Below the pieces are notes generated by a model. It saw only the letters and a list, made by a program, of their open reading frames with translations, had not been told where the DNA came from and searched no databases. A DNA stretch of 64,000 nt from Flagellimonas abyssi (GTDB lineage Bacteria > Bacteroidota > Bacteroidia > Flavobacteriales > Flavobacteriaceae). The position numbers were made by a program, and so were the translations under genes. Location: positions 1-64,000 of the forward strand of contig NZ_JAHZSV010000021.1 of NCBI RefSeq assembly GCF_019457905.1, read 5' to 3'. Of the stretch, positions 1 to 9,024 are shown piece by piece; positions within the stretch are counted from its first letter, which is position 1, and each line of letters begins with the position of its first letter.

Positions 1-33
1 TAGCCCTATCTTTCGATCCAAAAAAAGTTTAAA

Positions 34-360
34 TCACTTCATCAACAATTCGTTACATTTAATTTCGGTGATATATCTTTTTTCACCCTCGTTGGTCTCG
101 TACGACCGGTTCATGAGCTTACCTTCTATTATGACTTCTTTTCCTTTTGATAAAAAATCCTCTGTTATCTCAGCTAATTTGCCCCACGCCACAATATTGT
201 GCCATTGCGTGTCTGTTATCTTTTCGCCCTTTGCATTTTTGTAGGATTCATTTGTTGCGATGGAAAATTTGGCCAATTTGGTGCCATTTTCCAAAATGAT
301 GATTTCAGGGTCGTTTCCCAAGTTTCCAATCAATTGTACTTTGTTTCTAAGTGAGTTCAT
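34..360 (-). CDS. ssb: Single-stranded DNA-binding protein
   Basis: A 108-residue SSB-type OB-fold protein. The N-terminus (SLRNKVQLIGNLGNDPE) and the central 'WHNIVAWGKLAEI' followed by 'LSKGKEVIIEGKL' are the signature strands of bacterial SSB. It would coat single-stranded DNA during replication, repair and recombination. The protein is short and ends right after the OB fold, so it lacks the glycine-rich linker and acidic tail that normally recruit partner proteins. It may therefore be a secondary SSB rather than the essential replicative copy. The ATG at 360 is the only sensible start. It is divergent from the next gene across about 200 bases. Confidence 0.9.
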   Translation of the reverse strand: MNSLRNKVQLIGNLGNDPEIIILENGTKLAKFSIATNESYKNAKGEKITDTQWHNIVAWGKLAEITEDFLSKGKEVIIEGKLMNRSYETNEGEKRYITEIKCNELLMK

Positions 361-559
361 AGTAATAAGATTTAAGAGTTGAACATGTGCTCATCGAACT
401 TCATTGCTCGACGAGGCAAACTTAGAAGCTTTAGAAAGTGTTATTTGACATGTAATCGTTTGCTTTCGTTTGTAAACATATGTAAACAATTACACGTATT
501 TAAAAGTGACCTAAGAATGTTAACTGTGTCTTATTAATTAACCAATAACTACTTAGTCC

Positions 560-784
560 ATGGCAATCCGAAGTATCAATAAATATATTGTTCTCAAAAG
601 ATTTAGTTTGGGCAAGATGCTTTACGATAAATTGGATACCATTTATGTACAGGAACATGACCCTGTAAACAAAGAACCCCAGAAGGTTTTCAACGGTGAG
701 AAGGAATATGTTACTGACATTTCTTCAGACGTATACCTTTCATTGCGCAAAGGATTCATTATAGACGATCAGGAAACAGACTGA
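560..784 (+). CDS. Hypothetical 74-aa protein
   Basis: A small soluble protein with no signal peptide or membrane segment and no domain I recognise. It has a basic N-terminal half (residues 1-20) and an acidic C-terminus ending IDDQETD. It stands alone between a divergent ssb and the downstream dps, with more than 190 empty bases on each side. Codon use looks normal for the window, which supports a real gene, but no function can be given. Confidence 0.6.
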   Translation: MAIRSINKYIVLKRFSLGKMLYDKLDTIYVQEHDPVNKEPQKVFNGEKEYVTDISSDVYLSLRKGFIIDDQETD

Positions 785-995
785 TCTCAACTGCGTTAAA
801 GCACCAAACAAAGACGATTTTTAGTAATCCGTCTAGCCAAAGCTTACTTATCCCCTACCCAATAGTGGCCACAGGCCAATTTAGCACCAAAAGAATCCTC
901 GCATACCTTTTGCATCAATATTTACATCATTTCAATCAATCCGCGCGTGTGTTGGTATGTAATTTTATAGAAAACAAATCAAAAAAATCTATTAT

Positions 996-1490
996 ATGGA
1001 AGCTGTTAAAGCAAAAAATAAAACTTTCAAAAAACTAGGATTCACTTATTTGGAAACTGCTGAAATAGTAGTAAGCCTAAATACCCTTTTGGCCAACTAT
1101 CAGGTTTTTTATAATAAACTGAGAAATTTCCATTGGAATATTGAAGGGCCAGAGTTTTTTGAACTGCACGAAGAGTTTGAGAACGAATACAACACAGTTA
1201 AAGAAAACATTGATATTGTTGCGGAAAGAATCCGTGTATTTGGCGTAAAAAGCAATTTTTCGCTTAAAAAAACACTGGAGCTCTCAAAAATAAAAGAACA
1301 AGAAAAAAATATCTCCGCACTAGAAATGGTCAGGGAAGTTTTGCACGACTACGAAATTCTACATGATAGCATGTTGGACGCCATAAACGCCGCTCTTGAA
1401 ACAGGTGATGTGGTCACAGAGAATATGCTGACGGAATTTATGACAGCGTTGGAGAAAAGACACTGGATGTTCACCGCTTACCTCAAATAG
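996..1490 (+). CDS. dps: Dps/ferritin-like DNA-starvation protein
   Basis: A 164-residue Dps-family protein. Dps forms a 12-subunit shell that oxidises Fe2+ with hydrogen peroxide, stores the iron and can shield DNA. The diagnostic ferroxidase region is visible at about residues 45-75: 'NFHWNIEGPEFFELHEEFE', giving the conserved His and the acidic/His ligands of the inter-subunit site, followed by 'ERIRVFG'. The length is normal for the family. The N-terminus is lysine-rich (KAKNKTFKK), which could aid DNA contact. It appears monocistronic, with an AT-rich leader (aaaacaaatcaaaaaaat) typical of Bacteroidota. Confidence 0.93.
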   Translation: MEAVKAKNKTFKKLGFTYLETAEIVVSLNTLLANYQVFYNKLRNFHWNIEGPEFFELHEEFENEYNTVKENIDIVAERIRVFGVKSNFSLKKTLELSKIKEQEKNISALEMVREVLHDYEILHDSMLDAINAALETGDVVTENMLTEFMTALEKRHWMFTAYLK

Positions 1491-1539
1491 TTGAAGCACA
1501 CATTCAGCGAACTGATTTATTAACTATAAAAACTATACT

Positions 1540-2010
1540 ATGAAAAAGTTGATTACCATACTATCACTAGCAACCCTAACCGCTTTTGCAGGTTATGGTC
1601 AGAATAAAAATTCCGGGGTCATGAAGGCCACTACGCAACTAAAAACCTTTACCATTTCCGAAAATGGAAAGGAAAAGGAATATAGCGTAAAGGTGATGGA
1701 ACGAAGGAACTATACCATGGAACTGGACAGCAAGGACAAAGGAATGGTGAACCAAGATAGGAAACCATCATCCGCATATGTCACCAAATTGGTAGCCATA
1801 GATAGTGACTCAGACCCCAACTATGACGATTATATGGTACTAAAATACAAAGGTTCCGAAAGGAACAACTTTGAGGTGGTACAGACCGATAACGGTTTTG
1901 ATATTAACGTTGACGATAGATCCATGCACTACAATGTGTTGGAAAGCAATTACCTCATTGACAAGAAGGATAAAAGTTTCTTTATAATTGAGGAATTTGA
2001 ATCGGAATAG
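1540..2010 (+). CDS. Hypothetical secreted protein
   Basis: A 156-residue protein with a clear N-terminal signal peptide (MKKLITILSLATLTAFAGYGQ) of the usual flavobacterial form. The mature part is hydrophilic, rich in Lys, Asp and Ser, with no Cys and no motif that I recognise. It lies 49 bases behind dps and is followed by a strong terminator, so it may be co-transcribed with dps or have its own promoter. It probably acts in the periplasm or outside the cell; function unknown. Confidence 0.75.
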   Translation: MKKLITILSLATLTAFAGYGQNKNSGVMKATTQLKTFTISENGKEKEYSVKVMERRNYTMELDSKDKGMVNQDRKPSSAYVTKLVAIDSDSDPNYDDYMVLKYKGSERNNFEVVQTDNGFDINVDDRSMHYNVLESNYLIDKKDKSFFIIEEFESE

Positions 2011-2043
2011 TTGATATGATTTCGTTTTTTGATTGATGATGGA

Positions 2044-2067
2044 GCCAGGGATTTTCCCTGGCTTTTT
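2044..2067 (+). terminator. Rho-independent terminator
   Basis: Perfect 7-bp stem GCCAGGG / CCCTGGC with a 5-nt loop (ATTTT) followed directly by a T-rich run. It sits 34 bases after the stop of the secreted-protein gene and ends that transcript. Confidence 0.9.
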
Positions 2068-2119
2068 CTTTGCTCAAATCGATGGATTAAAACTTATATT
2101 TGAACTTTAATTTCAACCT

Positions 2120-2722
2120 ATGGATTCTTGGCTGCGCCCTATTCAATTGGAAGGAGAATTGGTAAAATTAGTTCCCCTGCAAAAAACGCACAAAGTGGAT
2201 TTGGCCTTTGCCGCATCTGATGGGAAACTTTGGGAGTTGTGGTACACAGCCGTTCCCTCGCCAAAAACCATAGATACCTATATTGAGACTGCGTTATCCG
2301 AACAGGCTTCGGGAAAAGCATTGCCCTTTGCCATCATCAACAAAAAAACAAACACTATTGTAGGGACCACCCGCTACCTTAATGTGGACGCCAAGAACAA
2401 ACGCGTGGAAATAGGTGCTACTTGGTACTCCAAAAAAGTCCAGCGAACAGGAATCAATACCGAATGCAAGTACATTTTGCTAAAATATGCGTTTGAAAAC
2501 TTAAACTGTATTGCGGTCGAATTTAGAACGCACTTCCACAACCATCCTTCCAGAAATGCCATTTTGAGGTTGGGTGCCAAACAGGATGGTATTTTAAGAA
2601 ACCACCGGGTAGATGAACACGGCAATTTAAGGGATACCGTTGTATTCTCCATTTTGGACAGCGAATGGAAAACCGTAAAAACTTCGTTGGAATTTAAAAT
2701 GACGAGGAGTTACTTGGGTTAA
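2120..2722 (+). CDS. GNAT-family N-acetyltransferase (RimJ/RimL type)
   Basis: A 200-residue acetyltransferase of the RimJ/RimL subgroup, which moves an acetyl group from acetyl-CoA to an N-terminus or small amine. It starts with the typical 'LEGELVKLVPLQKTHKVDLAFAA' strand-helix. The core 'VEIGATWYSKKVQRTGINTECK' matches the 'EIGYWL...RGKGYATEA' acetyl-CoA region, but the usual glycine-rich pyrophosphate loop is replaced by 'QRTGINTE', a common variant in this subgroup. 'SRNAILRLGAKQDGILRNH' is the conserved 'N..S..v..KLGF...G..R' segment. The substrate cannot be told. Its stop overlaps the convergent glycerate kinase gene by 4 bases. Confidence 0.88.
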   Translation: MDSWLRPIQLEGELVKLVPLQKTHKVDLAFAASDGKLWELWYTAVPSPKTIDTYIETALSEQASGKALPFAIINKKTNTIVGTTRYLNVDAKNKRVEIGATWYSKKVQRTGINTECKYILLKYAFENLNCIAVEFRTHFHNHPSRNAILRLGAKQDGILRNHRVDEHGNLRDTVVFSILDSEWKTVKTSLEFKMTRSYLG

Positions 2723-3855
2723 CCTTTGCTCAGCTTCACCAAGTTGGCAAAATTGTAACTGGCCAATTTTAAGTTCGCCACCGTGTTTGCTTTGGCATCG
2801 TCCAAATTCCCAATTTGATTAAGAATGGATACTGCATAGTCCAATCCCATTTCTTGCATCTCGTTAATGTCAACATCAACAGACCCGCAAAAGGCGGCAA
2901 CGGGAACGTTTCTTTTTTTTGCTGATTTTATAATCCCGCTAATGGTTTTTCCAGAAAAAGTCTGTCCGTCCAATTGTCCTTCGCCCGTAATCACCCAATC
3001 CGCTCCTTGCAACGCTTCATCAAAATTGGCTAGCTGCATAATCAAATCAACACCAGAAACCAGTTCGGCATTCAAGAAAACTACCGCTCCCCCACCAACA
3101 CCGCCGGCAGCTCCAGAACCTGGAATATTTTGGACATCAATGTCGAATGATGCTTTAAGAATTTCGGAAAAAATTTTTAACCCTCCATCCAAAAACTCGA
3201 TATCCTCCTCAGAAGCACCTTTTTGGGCGCCATAAATTTTGGCCGCACCGCTTTCCCCATAAAAAGGATTGTTCACATCGCACGCCACTTGAATTTTAAC
3301 TTCGGCCAGCTTTGGATGGATATTGTTTTGACTGATTTCCTTCACCTGGCTCAAATTTTTCCCAATCGGTTTCAATTCATTTCCATGGGTATCAAAAAAT
3401 TGATAGCCCAACGCTTTAGCCATCCCCATGCCACCATCATTGGTTGCACTGCCTCCAATCCCCAACAATATGGTTTGGACACCACGCTCCAAAGCGTCCA
3501 AAATCATCTCACCGGTGCCCAAGGTAGTGGTTTGCATACAATCCATTTCGGTTTTTTGCAGCAACTTATAACCGGATGCTTCGGACATTTCGATAAAAGC
3601 CGTTTGCCCATCCTCCGACAGCAGATATTGTGTTGTAATCTCCCTAAAAAGAGGATCATTGACCTTTACGCTCACCTTTGATGCTTTGAGATAATCCGCC
3701 ACAACATCAATGGTGCCATCTCCACCATCGGCCAAAGGCATCTTCAAAATTTCCGATTTTGGGAAAACTTTATCGATACCTTGAGCAACGGTTTTACAAA
3801 ATTCGCGTCCTGTGAGCGAGCCTTTATATTTATCGGGTGCCAAAATAAATTTCAT
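2719..3855 (-). CDS. Glycerate kinase (type I, GarK/GlxK family)
   Basis: A 378-residue glycerate kinase that phosphorylates D-glycerate with ATP, feeding glyoxylate or serine breakdown into lower glycolysis. Family signatures are plain: N-terminal 'APDKYKGSLTG', 'PLADGGDGTIDVV' near residue 40, 'GIGGSATNDGGMGMAKALG' near residue 135, 'GSGAAGGVGGG' near 250 and 'DWVITGEGQLDGQT' near 285. Length is normal. No other glyoxylate or glycerate gene is nearby, so it appears to be a stand-alone gene, convergent with the acetyltransferase. Confidence 0.93.
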   Translation of the reverse strand: MKFILAPDKYKGSLTGREFCKTVAQGIDKVFPKSEILKMPLADGGDGTIDVVADYLKASKVSVKVNDPLFREITTQYLLSEDGQTAFIEMSEASGYKLLQKTEMDCMQTTTLGTGEMILDALERGVQTILLGIGGSATNDGGMGMAKALGYQFFDTHGNELKPIGKNLSQVKEISQNNIHPKLAEVKIQVACDVNNPFYGESGAAKIYGAQKGASEEDIEFLDGGLKIFSEILKASFDIDVQNIPGSGAAGGVGGGAVVFLNAELVSGVDLIMQLANFDEALQGADWVITGEGQLDGQTFSGKTISGIIKSAKKRNVPVAAFCGSVDVDINEMQEMGLDYAVSILNQIGNLDDAKANTVANLKLASYNFANLVKLSKG

Positions 3856-3980
3856 CCCTACAATGTACTCAAGTTTATCGAGTTAATCCAAAGATTTGAA
3901 TCAATACAAGGGAGCAAAATCCAAAACGGCACAGGTTTTGAACATAAGGCGGAAGTATTTATCTTTAATAAAATTACATC

Positions 3981-4679
3981 ATGAGAAAGACTATAATTTT
4001 TGTAGCAACAGCTTTAATTACTATGACAACCTTTGCCCAATCCAAAAACTTTTTGGACACTCCCTATTTGGAAACCTCTTCACAAGTGGACACGCTGGTA
4101 ACCCCGGATAAAATCTATCTGAACATTATTATTCAAGAAAAGGACACTAAAGGCCGTGTCTCCGTAGAAGAACAGGAAAACCAAATGGCACAGCGCTTTA
4201 AGGCCATGGGCATTGATTTGGATGAGCAACTGGTCATCAAGGATATGGGAAGTAACTTTAAAAAATATTTCCTGCGCCAAAAAGAGGTGCTCAAAAGCAA
4301 GCAATATTCCCTAGTGGTTTATTCTGGAAAAGAACTGGGCGAAGTAATGGTTGCCTTGGAACAATTGGACATTGCCAACACAAGCATTGAAAAAACCGAG
4401 TACTCCAAAATGGAAGAACTGGAACTCGAACTACGAACAAAGGCCGTAAAAAAAGCGTTGCAAAAAGCGGAAGCCTTAACAAAACCGTTGGGTCAAAAAG
4501 TGGGAATGGCCATTCACATTGCCGACAATTCGCAATACTACCCACGATACAACCAAGCTCCGATGATGGAAATGAAAGCTGTTTCCGCCGACATGGGCAA
4601 CGCACAACCTTTGGACATCGATTTTGAAAAAATACGAGTGGAGACCACAGTAAACGTAAAATTCGCCCTGTCCAATTAA
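3981..4679 (+). CDS. SIMPL domain (DUF541) secreted protein
   Basis: A 232-residue exported protein with a signal peptide (MRKTIIFVATALITMTTFAQ). The body fits the SIMPL/DUF541 family: early 'PDKIYLNIIIQEKD', and the helix 'RTKAVKKALQKAEALTKPLGQKVG', which is the 'A..dA..kA..la..lG..lG' motif of the family. These proteins form periplasmic oligomers of unclear use; some are linked to oxidative stress or kinase signalling. It starts a possible operon with a DUF6265 protein (36 bases later) and a pentapeptide-repeat protein. Confidence 0.85.
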   Translation: MRKTIIFVATALITMTTFAQSKNFLDTPYLETSSQVDTLVTPDKIYLNIIIQEKDTKGRVSVEEQENQMAQRFKAMGIDLDEQLVIKDMGSNFKKYFLRQKEVLKSKQYSLVVYSGKELGEVMVALEQLDIANTSIEKTEYSKMEELELELRTKAVKKALQKAEALTKPLGQKVGMAIHIADNSQYYPRYNQAPMMEMKAVSADMGNAQPLDIDFEKIRVETTVNVKFALSN

Positions 4680-4715
4680 TGGATAGGGTTTCATCAATCA
4701 AAAACCGACCAACCC

Positions 4716-5207
4716 ATGAAATCAATCGTACTTATTTTGCTGTTTTGCGCAGGAATCGTTTCTGCCCAGGAAACGCTTCAACTTTCCGAAGGAGAATCAT
4801 CCCCCAAGGCAAATTTAGAGGAAGTCGCATGGATAGAAGGCCATTGGACCGGTGAAGCCTTCGGTGGAATTGCTGAAGAAATCTGGAGTGCACCTTTGGG
4901 CAACTCCATGATGTTCGTGTTCCGATTGGTAAACGATGACAAAGTATCCTTCTATGAGTCAGGACACATTCAACAATTGGACGATTCCATTATACTACAG
5001 CTTAAACATTTTGATGGAAACATGAGGGGTTGGGAAGAAAAAGACCAGACCATCGACTTTAAACTGGTGAAACTTGAACCCAACAAGGTATATTTTGAGG
5101 GACTTACCATGGAAAAAATAAGCGAAGACCAAATCAATGTTTGGGTCCTTATCGAGGAAAACGGAAATACCGGAGAAGTTCTTTTTGCATACAACCGAAT
5201 GAAGTAA
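4716..5207 (+). CDS. DUF6265 family secreted protein
   Basis: A 163-residue protein with a signal peptide (MKSIVLILLFCAGIVSAQ). The mature part begins with 'LEEVAWIEGHWTGEAFGGIAEE', the hallmark of DUF6265 ('l.wl.G.W......g...eE.W..p.g..mlg'), and has the small beta-barrel pattern of that family. Function is unknown. It lies between the SIMPL gene and the pentapeptide-repeat gene on the same strand. Confidence 0.82.
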   Translation: MKSIVLILLFCAGIVSAQETLQLSEGESSPKANLEEVAWIEGHWTGEAFGGIAEEIWSAPLGNSMMFVFRLVNDDKVSFYESGHIQQLDDSIILQLKHFDGNMRGWEEKDQTIDFKLVKLEPNKVYFEGLTMEKISEDQINVWVLIEENGNTGEVLFAYNRMK

Positions 5208-5224
5208 CAAAATAAGTGAAGACC

Positions 5225-5797
5225 ATGTCGGCAAACTTTTGGACAGATCAGAAGTTCACAAAACGGGATTATACTAAGCAAAAATTGCCCAAGGGCGATT
5301 ACGAAAATTGCCGTTTTGTGGACTGCCTGTTCTCCAAGGGGTACTTGGACAACCAAAATTTTGTGGAGTGCACTTTTGAAGGATGCGACCTTACCAATAC
5401 CAATATCGCCAATACTACTTTTAACGATGTAATTTTTAAGGACTGTAAAATGGTGGGGGTTCAGTTTGAAACTTGCAATCAACTTTTATTATCACTACGT
5501 TTTAGCGGATGTAATCTTTCGGTGGCATCTTTTCATGGAATGGATTTGCCACGTATCATTTTTGATGGGTGCAAGTTCCATCAAACCGACTTTACAGACA
5601 GTAATCTGATACAAGCTAAGTTCCCAGAATGTGATTTTGAAAATGCTCTTTTCGACGGCACCCATTTAGAACAGGCCGATTTTACCTCGGCCGTTAATTT
5701 CAACATCGACCCATCCATCAATCACATAAATAAAACCCGTTTCAGTGAGGGCGGTCTAATCGGTTTATTAAAAAAGTATGATATTGTGGTGACCTAA
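5225..5797 (+). CDS. Pentapeptide-repeat protein
   Basis: A cytoplasmic protein of 190 residues built from pentapeptide repeats (A(D/N)LxX type), for example 'YENCRFVDCLFSKGYLDNQNFVECTFEGCDL' split across coils, and 'DLTNTNIANTTF', 'NLSVASFHG', 'DLENALFDG'-like units. The repeats fold as a right-handed four-sided beta helix. Some relatives shield DNA gyrase from poisons, but most have no known role. I take the ATG at 5225; a GTG at 5216 is in frame, only 9 bases earlier. A zinc-ribbon gene follows 9 bases after the stop. Confidence 0.85.
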   Translation: MSANFWTDQKFTKRDYTKQKLPKGDYENCRFVDCLFSKGYLDNQNFVECTFEGCDLTNTNIANTTFNDVIFKDCKMVGVQFETCNQLLLSLRFSGCNLSVASFHGMDLPRIIFDGCKFHQTDFTDSNLIQAKFPECDFENALFDGTHLEQADFTSAVNFNIDPSINHINKTRFSEGGLIGLLKKYDIVVT

Positions 5798-5806
5798 TCT
5801 TATCCT

Positions 5807-6160
5807 ATGCCTGAAAGAAAATGCTTGGTCTGTGGCGAAAAACTCTTGGGCCGTATCGACCAAAAGTACTGTTCCGACCATTGTAGAAACGCATACAATA
5901 ACCTACTGAACAGAGACAGCAAAAACCTTGTTCGAAACATCAACAACAAACTTCGCAAGAATTACAGAGTTCTTGACAGTTTCCCTCTCAAGGACGGCAA
6001 AACCAAGACCACCAAAATGCGGTTGCTGGACAAAGGTTTCGATTTTGAATACCTCACCAACCTATATACCACCAAAAAAGGCAGCACCTATTTTTTTGTC
6101 TACGATTTGGGCTATCTACCCCTCGACAATGACTATTTTATGATCGTAAAAAGGGAATGA
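5807..6160 (+). CDS. Small zinc-ribbon-like protein
   Basis: A 117-residue protein beginning 'PERKCLVCGEKLLGRIDQKYCSDHCRNAYNN'-like, given here only as its key residues: a C-x2-C pair at residues 5 and 8 and a C-x3-C pair at about 22 and 26, a treble-clef zinc ribbon as in DUF2116-type proteins. The rest is basic then beta-rich (TYFFVYDLGYLPL). It is probably a nucleic-acid or protein-binding adaptor; the role is unknown. It is tightly downstream of the pentapeptide-repeat gene and abuts the convergent CBS gene with no spacer. Confidence 0.75.
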   Translation: MPERKCLVCGEKLLGRIDQKYCSDHCRNAYNNLLNRDSKNLVRNINNKLRKNYRVLDSFPLKDGKTKTTKMRLLDKGFDFEYLTNLYTTKKGSTYFFVYDLGYLPLDNDYFMIVKRE

Positions 6161-6631
6161 TTATTTCCAACTATGGGAAGTAAGCTTGAGGGCCGCAACC
6201 ACAATATCTTTTCGGCTGATCTGACCTACCAAAATATCGTTCTTCATCACAGGCAACCTACGTCTATTGTGCCTATCAAAAACACCAGCCGCATCAAAAA
6301 TGGACATATCGTGGGGAATGGTCTCAACATTCTTGGTCATAAACCGCTCCACACTCTTGTCCAAAATAGGTTGATTAAAATACCTGCTCTCGGATATCTG
6401 TTTCATACAGTCGGCTTCCGAAACAATCCCTACCAAAAAACCATTGTTGTCCACAACGGGCCCACCAGAAATATGGTGTTTGGCAAAAGTCTCCATCACT
6501 TCCAAAATGGACTGGTCCGGAGAAAAGGTGATCAATTTTTTGGTCATGTAATCCTCCACCAAAATTGGGGCATTGTATTTCTTCTTGGCCTCCTCTTTGC
6601 ATCGTACGCCTTGAAAACTTTTGATTGCCAT
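6161..6631 (-). CDS. CBS-domain-pair protein
   Basis: A 156-residue protein made of two CBS domains. The first spans about residues 22-80 (VEDYMTKKLITFSPDQSI ... GIVSEADCM), the second about 90-150 (VERFMTKNVETIPHDMSI ... GQISRKDIV). Such pairs bind adenine nucleotides and act as regulatory modules. The start chosen is the ATG at 6631 (MAIKSFQG); a longer reading to 6730 would add a stretch unlike the family. It is divergent from the M28 peptidase gene. Confidence 0.87.
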   Translation of the reverse strand: MAIKSFQGVRCKEEAKKKYNAPILVEDYMTKKLITFSPDQSILEVMETFAKHHISGGPVVDNNGFLVGIVSEADCMKQISESRYFNQPILDKSVERFMTKNVETIPHDMSIFDAAGVFDRHNRRRLPVMKNDILVGQISRKDIVVAALKLTSHSWK

Positions 6632-6753
6632 ATGGTTAGATTTTAAAGTTGAATAATAAATATAGACTTTTTTAGCGAATAACCTAATTTTTGGCGTCAA
6701 AATATGAGAACTTTTTAGAATTTCATACATTTAATCACCAACAACGCTAAGCC

Positions 6754-9024
6754 ATGAAATTTTCCCGAACCCTTGCCCTATTACTCCTTCTTTTTGCCGT
6801 ATACTGGAGCTTTAAATCCTTGATGCCTTCCTACAGCCCCGACCAAGATGTTGAGCTGAAAGCCTTTTCCACAGACAGGGCGCTGGAGCATGTAAAACAA
6901 TTGTCCATGGAACCCCATGCCGTTGGTTTTCCTGGGCACGAACGTGTCAAAGACTATATCATTTCCGAATTGAACAAATTAGGTTTGAAAACCACTATTC
7001 AGGATGGGTATACTGCCGGAGATTGGGGCAACTTGAGCAAGGCAACCAATATTCTTGCAAGAATAGAAGGAAGTGGAGATGGAAAAGCACTTCTTTTACT
7101 GTCTCACTACGACAGTAATCCACATTCATCATTGGGTGCAAGCGACGCCGGGAGCGGCGTAGCAACTATTTTGGAAGGGGTTCGCGCCTTTTTGAGCGAA
7201 AACAGGACGCCCAAAAACGACATCATTATCCTCATCAGTGATGCAGAGGAACTTGGGCTTAACGGAGCGGACCTTTTTGTAAACAAGCACCCGTGGGCCA
7301 AAGATGTAGGCCTTGTACTTAATTTTGAGGCACGGGGCAGCGGTGGCCCCAGTTACATGCTCATCGAAACCAACAGGGGCAATGCCAAATTGATAAAAGA
7401 ATTCAAAGAGGCCAATCCAAAATATCCCGTGGCCAATTCCTTGGCCTACAGTATCTACAAAATGCTCCCGAACGATACAGACCTTACTGTTTTTAGGGAG
7501 GACGGCGATATCGAAGGCTTCAATTTTGCATTTATCGACGACCATTTTGATTACCATACTGCATTGGACAACTACGAAAGATTGGACAGGAACACTCTTG
7601 CCCACCAAGGCAGCTACTTAATGCCCCTGCTCACCCATTTTAGTGATGCCGATTTGGATAACCTAAAAAGTTTGAGCGATGAAGTATACTATAATCTCCC
7701 TTTTTACAAGATGGTCTCCTACCCTTTTGAATGGATCTGGCCTATGTTCGGTTTTGCAGTTCTTGCGTTTGTACTGCTGCTATTTTTTGGTTTCAAAAAC
7801 AAAAAGCTCAATATCAAGGATGTTTTCAAGGGTTTTGTTCCAGTGCTCATCACTTTGCTCGTCAACGGACTTGCAGGATATTTCTGTTGGTCCATCATTA
7901 CATGGTGGTATCCCGGATTTAAGGATATGCTTCATGGATTCACTTACAATGGACATCTCTACATTGTGGTATACGTCATGTTCTCGTTGTTCGTGTGTTT
8001 TTATACCTATCACAAATATCGAAAAACAAGCACACCCAATTTATTGGTTGCTCCCATTTTTATTTGGCTTATCGTTTGCGGATTGGTGGCACACTACCTT
8101 AAAGGAGCCAGCTTTTTTATAATTCCTCTATTTGGTTTGTTGGCAGGACTCTTGGTGACCGTCAATCAAGAAAAACCAAACGCTTTCCTTATGGTATTTC
8201 TGGCATTGCCAGCAGTACTCATCTACTCCCCATTCATTAAAATGTTCCCCGTTGGTCTTGGTTTAAAAATGATGGTCGCCGCAACGCTGTTCACAACACT
8301 GTTGTTCTTCCTAATACTCCCATTTTTTGGCCAGTTAAAAAGTAAAGGGCGTTTGGCCTATCTCTGTTTGTTTCTCTTCTTCGCATTTGGAATCACAAGC
8401 CATATCCAATCCGACTTTAACGAGAAAAGACCAAAACCAAGCAGCTTGCTATATGTTTACAATGAAGACAAAAACACTTCCCAATGGGCCACTTACGACA
8501 ATGTTCTGATTGATTGGAACGGTCAATTTCTTGGAGAGGATAAAAAGCAACCCGAAGCAGAGACAATTTCCAGTAAATACCGCACCAATTTGAATTATGT
8601 TGCCGATGCTCCGAAAAAAGAAATACCCGTGCCGTACATTGACACGGTAATGGACACCATCGTTGGTGAAAACAGAGTAATTGAAATCTGCATAACCCCG
8701 CAAAGAGACGTAAACCGTTTGGAGATTTTTACAAACCCGATAAAATTGGGGAAAGCCAAAGTAAACCAGATTGAGTTATCCTCCCATTTCTTGGAAAACA
8801 GGAAAAACAGATTGGTCACACACTACATAACAGACAACAATTTCACGGAACTACAATTGGAGTTTTCCAAGGATTCTGTACTGGAACTTACTCTTTATGA
8901 GGCATCCAACGACCTTTTGACACATCCTGACTTCAGTATTCCGGAACGTCCAAAAAACAGTATTCCCATGCCATTTGTTCTAAATGATGCTATATTAACG
9001 ATTAAAACTTTACGATTTGAGTAA
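6754..9024 (+). CDS. M28 family zinc aminopeptidase with membrane domain
   Basis: A 756-residue membrane-bound metallopeptidase. An N-terminal signal anchor (residues 5-22) is followed by an M28 catalytic domain at about 45-300 with the five zinc ligands visible: H in 'LSHYDS', D in 'ASDAGSG', E in 'DAEELGLNG', E in 'NFEARG' and H in 'DYHTALDN'. About eight membrane segments follow (330-560), then a C-terminal exported beta domain. This layout resembles eukaryotic Fxna/PFF1-type vacuolar peptidases. It should trim N-terminal residues from peptides outside the inner membrane. The next gene starts 8 bases inside its 3' end. Confidence 0.9.
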   Translation: MKFSRTLALLLLLFAVYWSFKSLMPSYSPDQDVELKAFSTDRALEHVKQLSMEPHAVGFPGHERVKDYIISELNKLGLKTTIQDGYTAGDWGNLSKATNILARIEGSGDGKALLLLSHYDSNPHSSLGASDAGSGVATILEGVRAFLSENRTPKNDIIILISDAEELGLNGADLFVNKHPWAKDVGLVLNFEARGSGGPSYMLIETNRGNAKLIKEFKEANPKYPVANSLAYSIYKMLPNDTDLTVFREDGDIEGFNFAFIDDHFDYHTALDNYERLDRNTLAHQGSYLMPLLTHFSDADLDNLKSLSDEVYYNLPFYKMVSYPFEWIWPMFGFAVLAFVLLLFFGFKNKKLNIKDVFKGFVPVLITLLVNGLAGYFCWSIITWWYPGFKDMLHGFTYNGHLYIVVYVMFSLFVCFYTYHKYRKTSTPNLLVAPIFIWLIVCGLVAHYLKGASFFIIPLFGLLAGLLVTVNQEKPNAFLMVFLALPAVLIYSPFIKMFPVGLGLKMMVAATLFTTLLFFLILPFFGQLKSKGRLAYLCLFLFFAFGITSHIQSDFNEKRPKPSSLLYVYNEDKNTSQWATYDNVLIDWNGQFLGEDKKQPEAETISSKYRTNLNYVADAPKKEIPVPYIDTVMDTIVGENRVIEICITPQRDVNRLEIFTNPIKLGKAKVNQIELSSHFLENRKNRLVTHYITDNNFTELQLEFSKDSVLELTLYEASNDLLTHPDFSIPERPKNSIPMPFVLNDAILTIKTLRFE

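Noticed and set aside
2139..2652. Minus-strand frames opposite the GNAT gene
   Set aside because: Antisense shadows; the plus strand has the acetyltransferase motifs.
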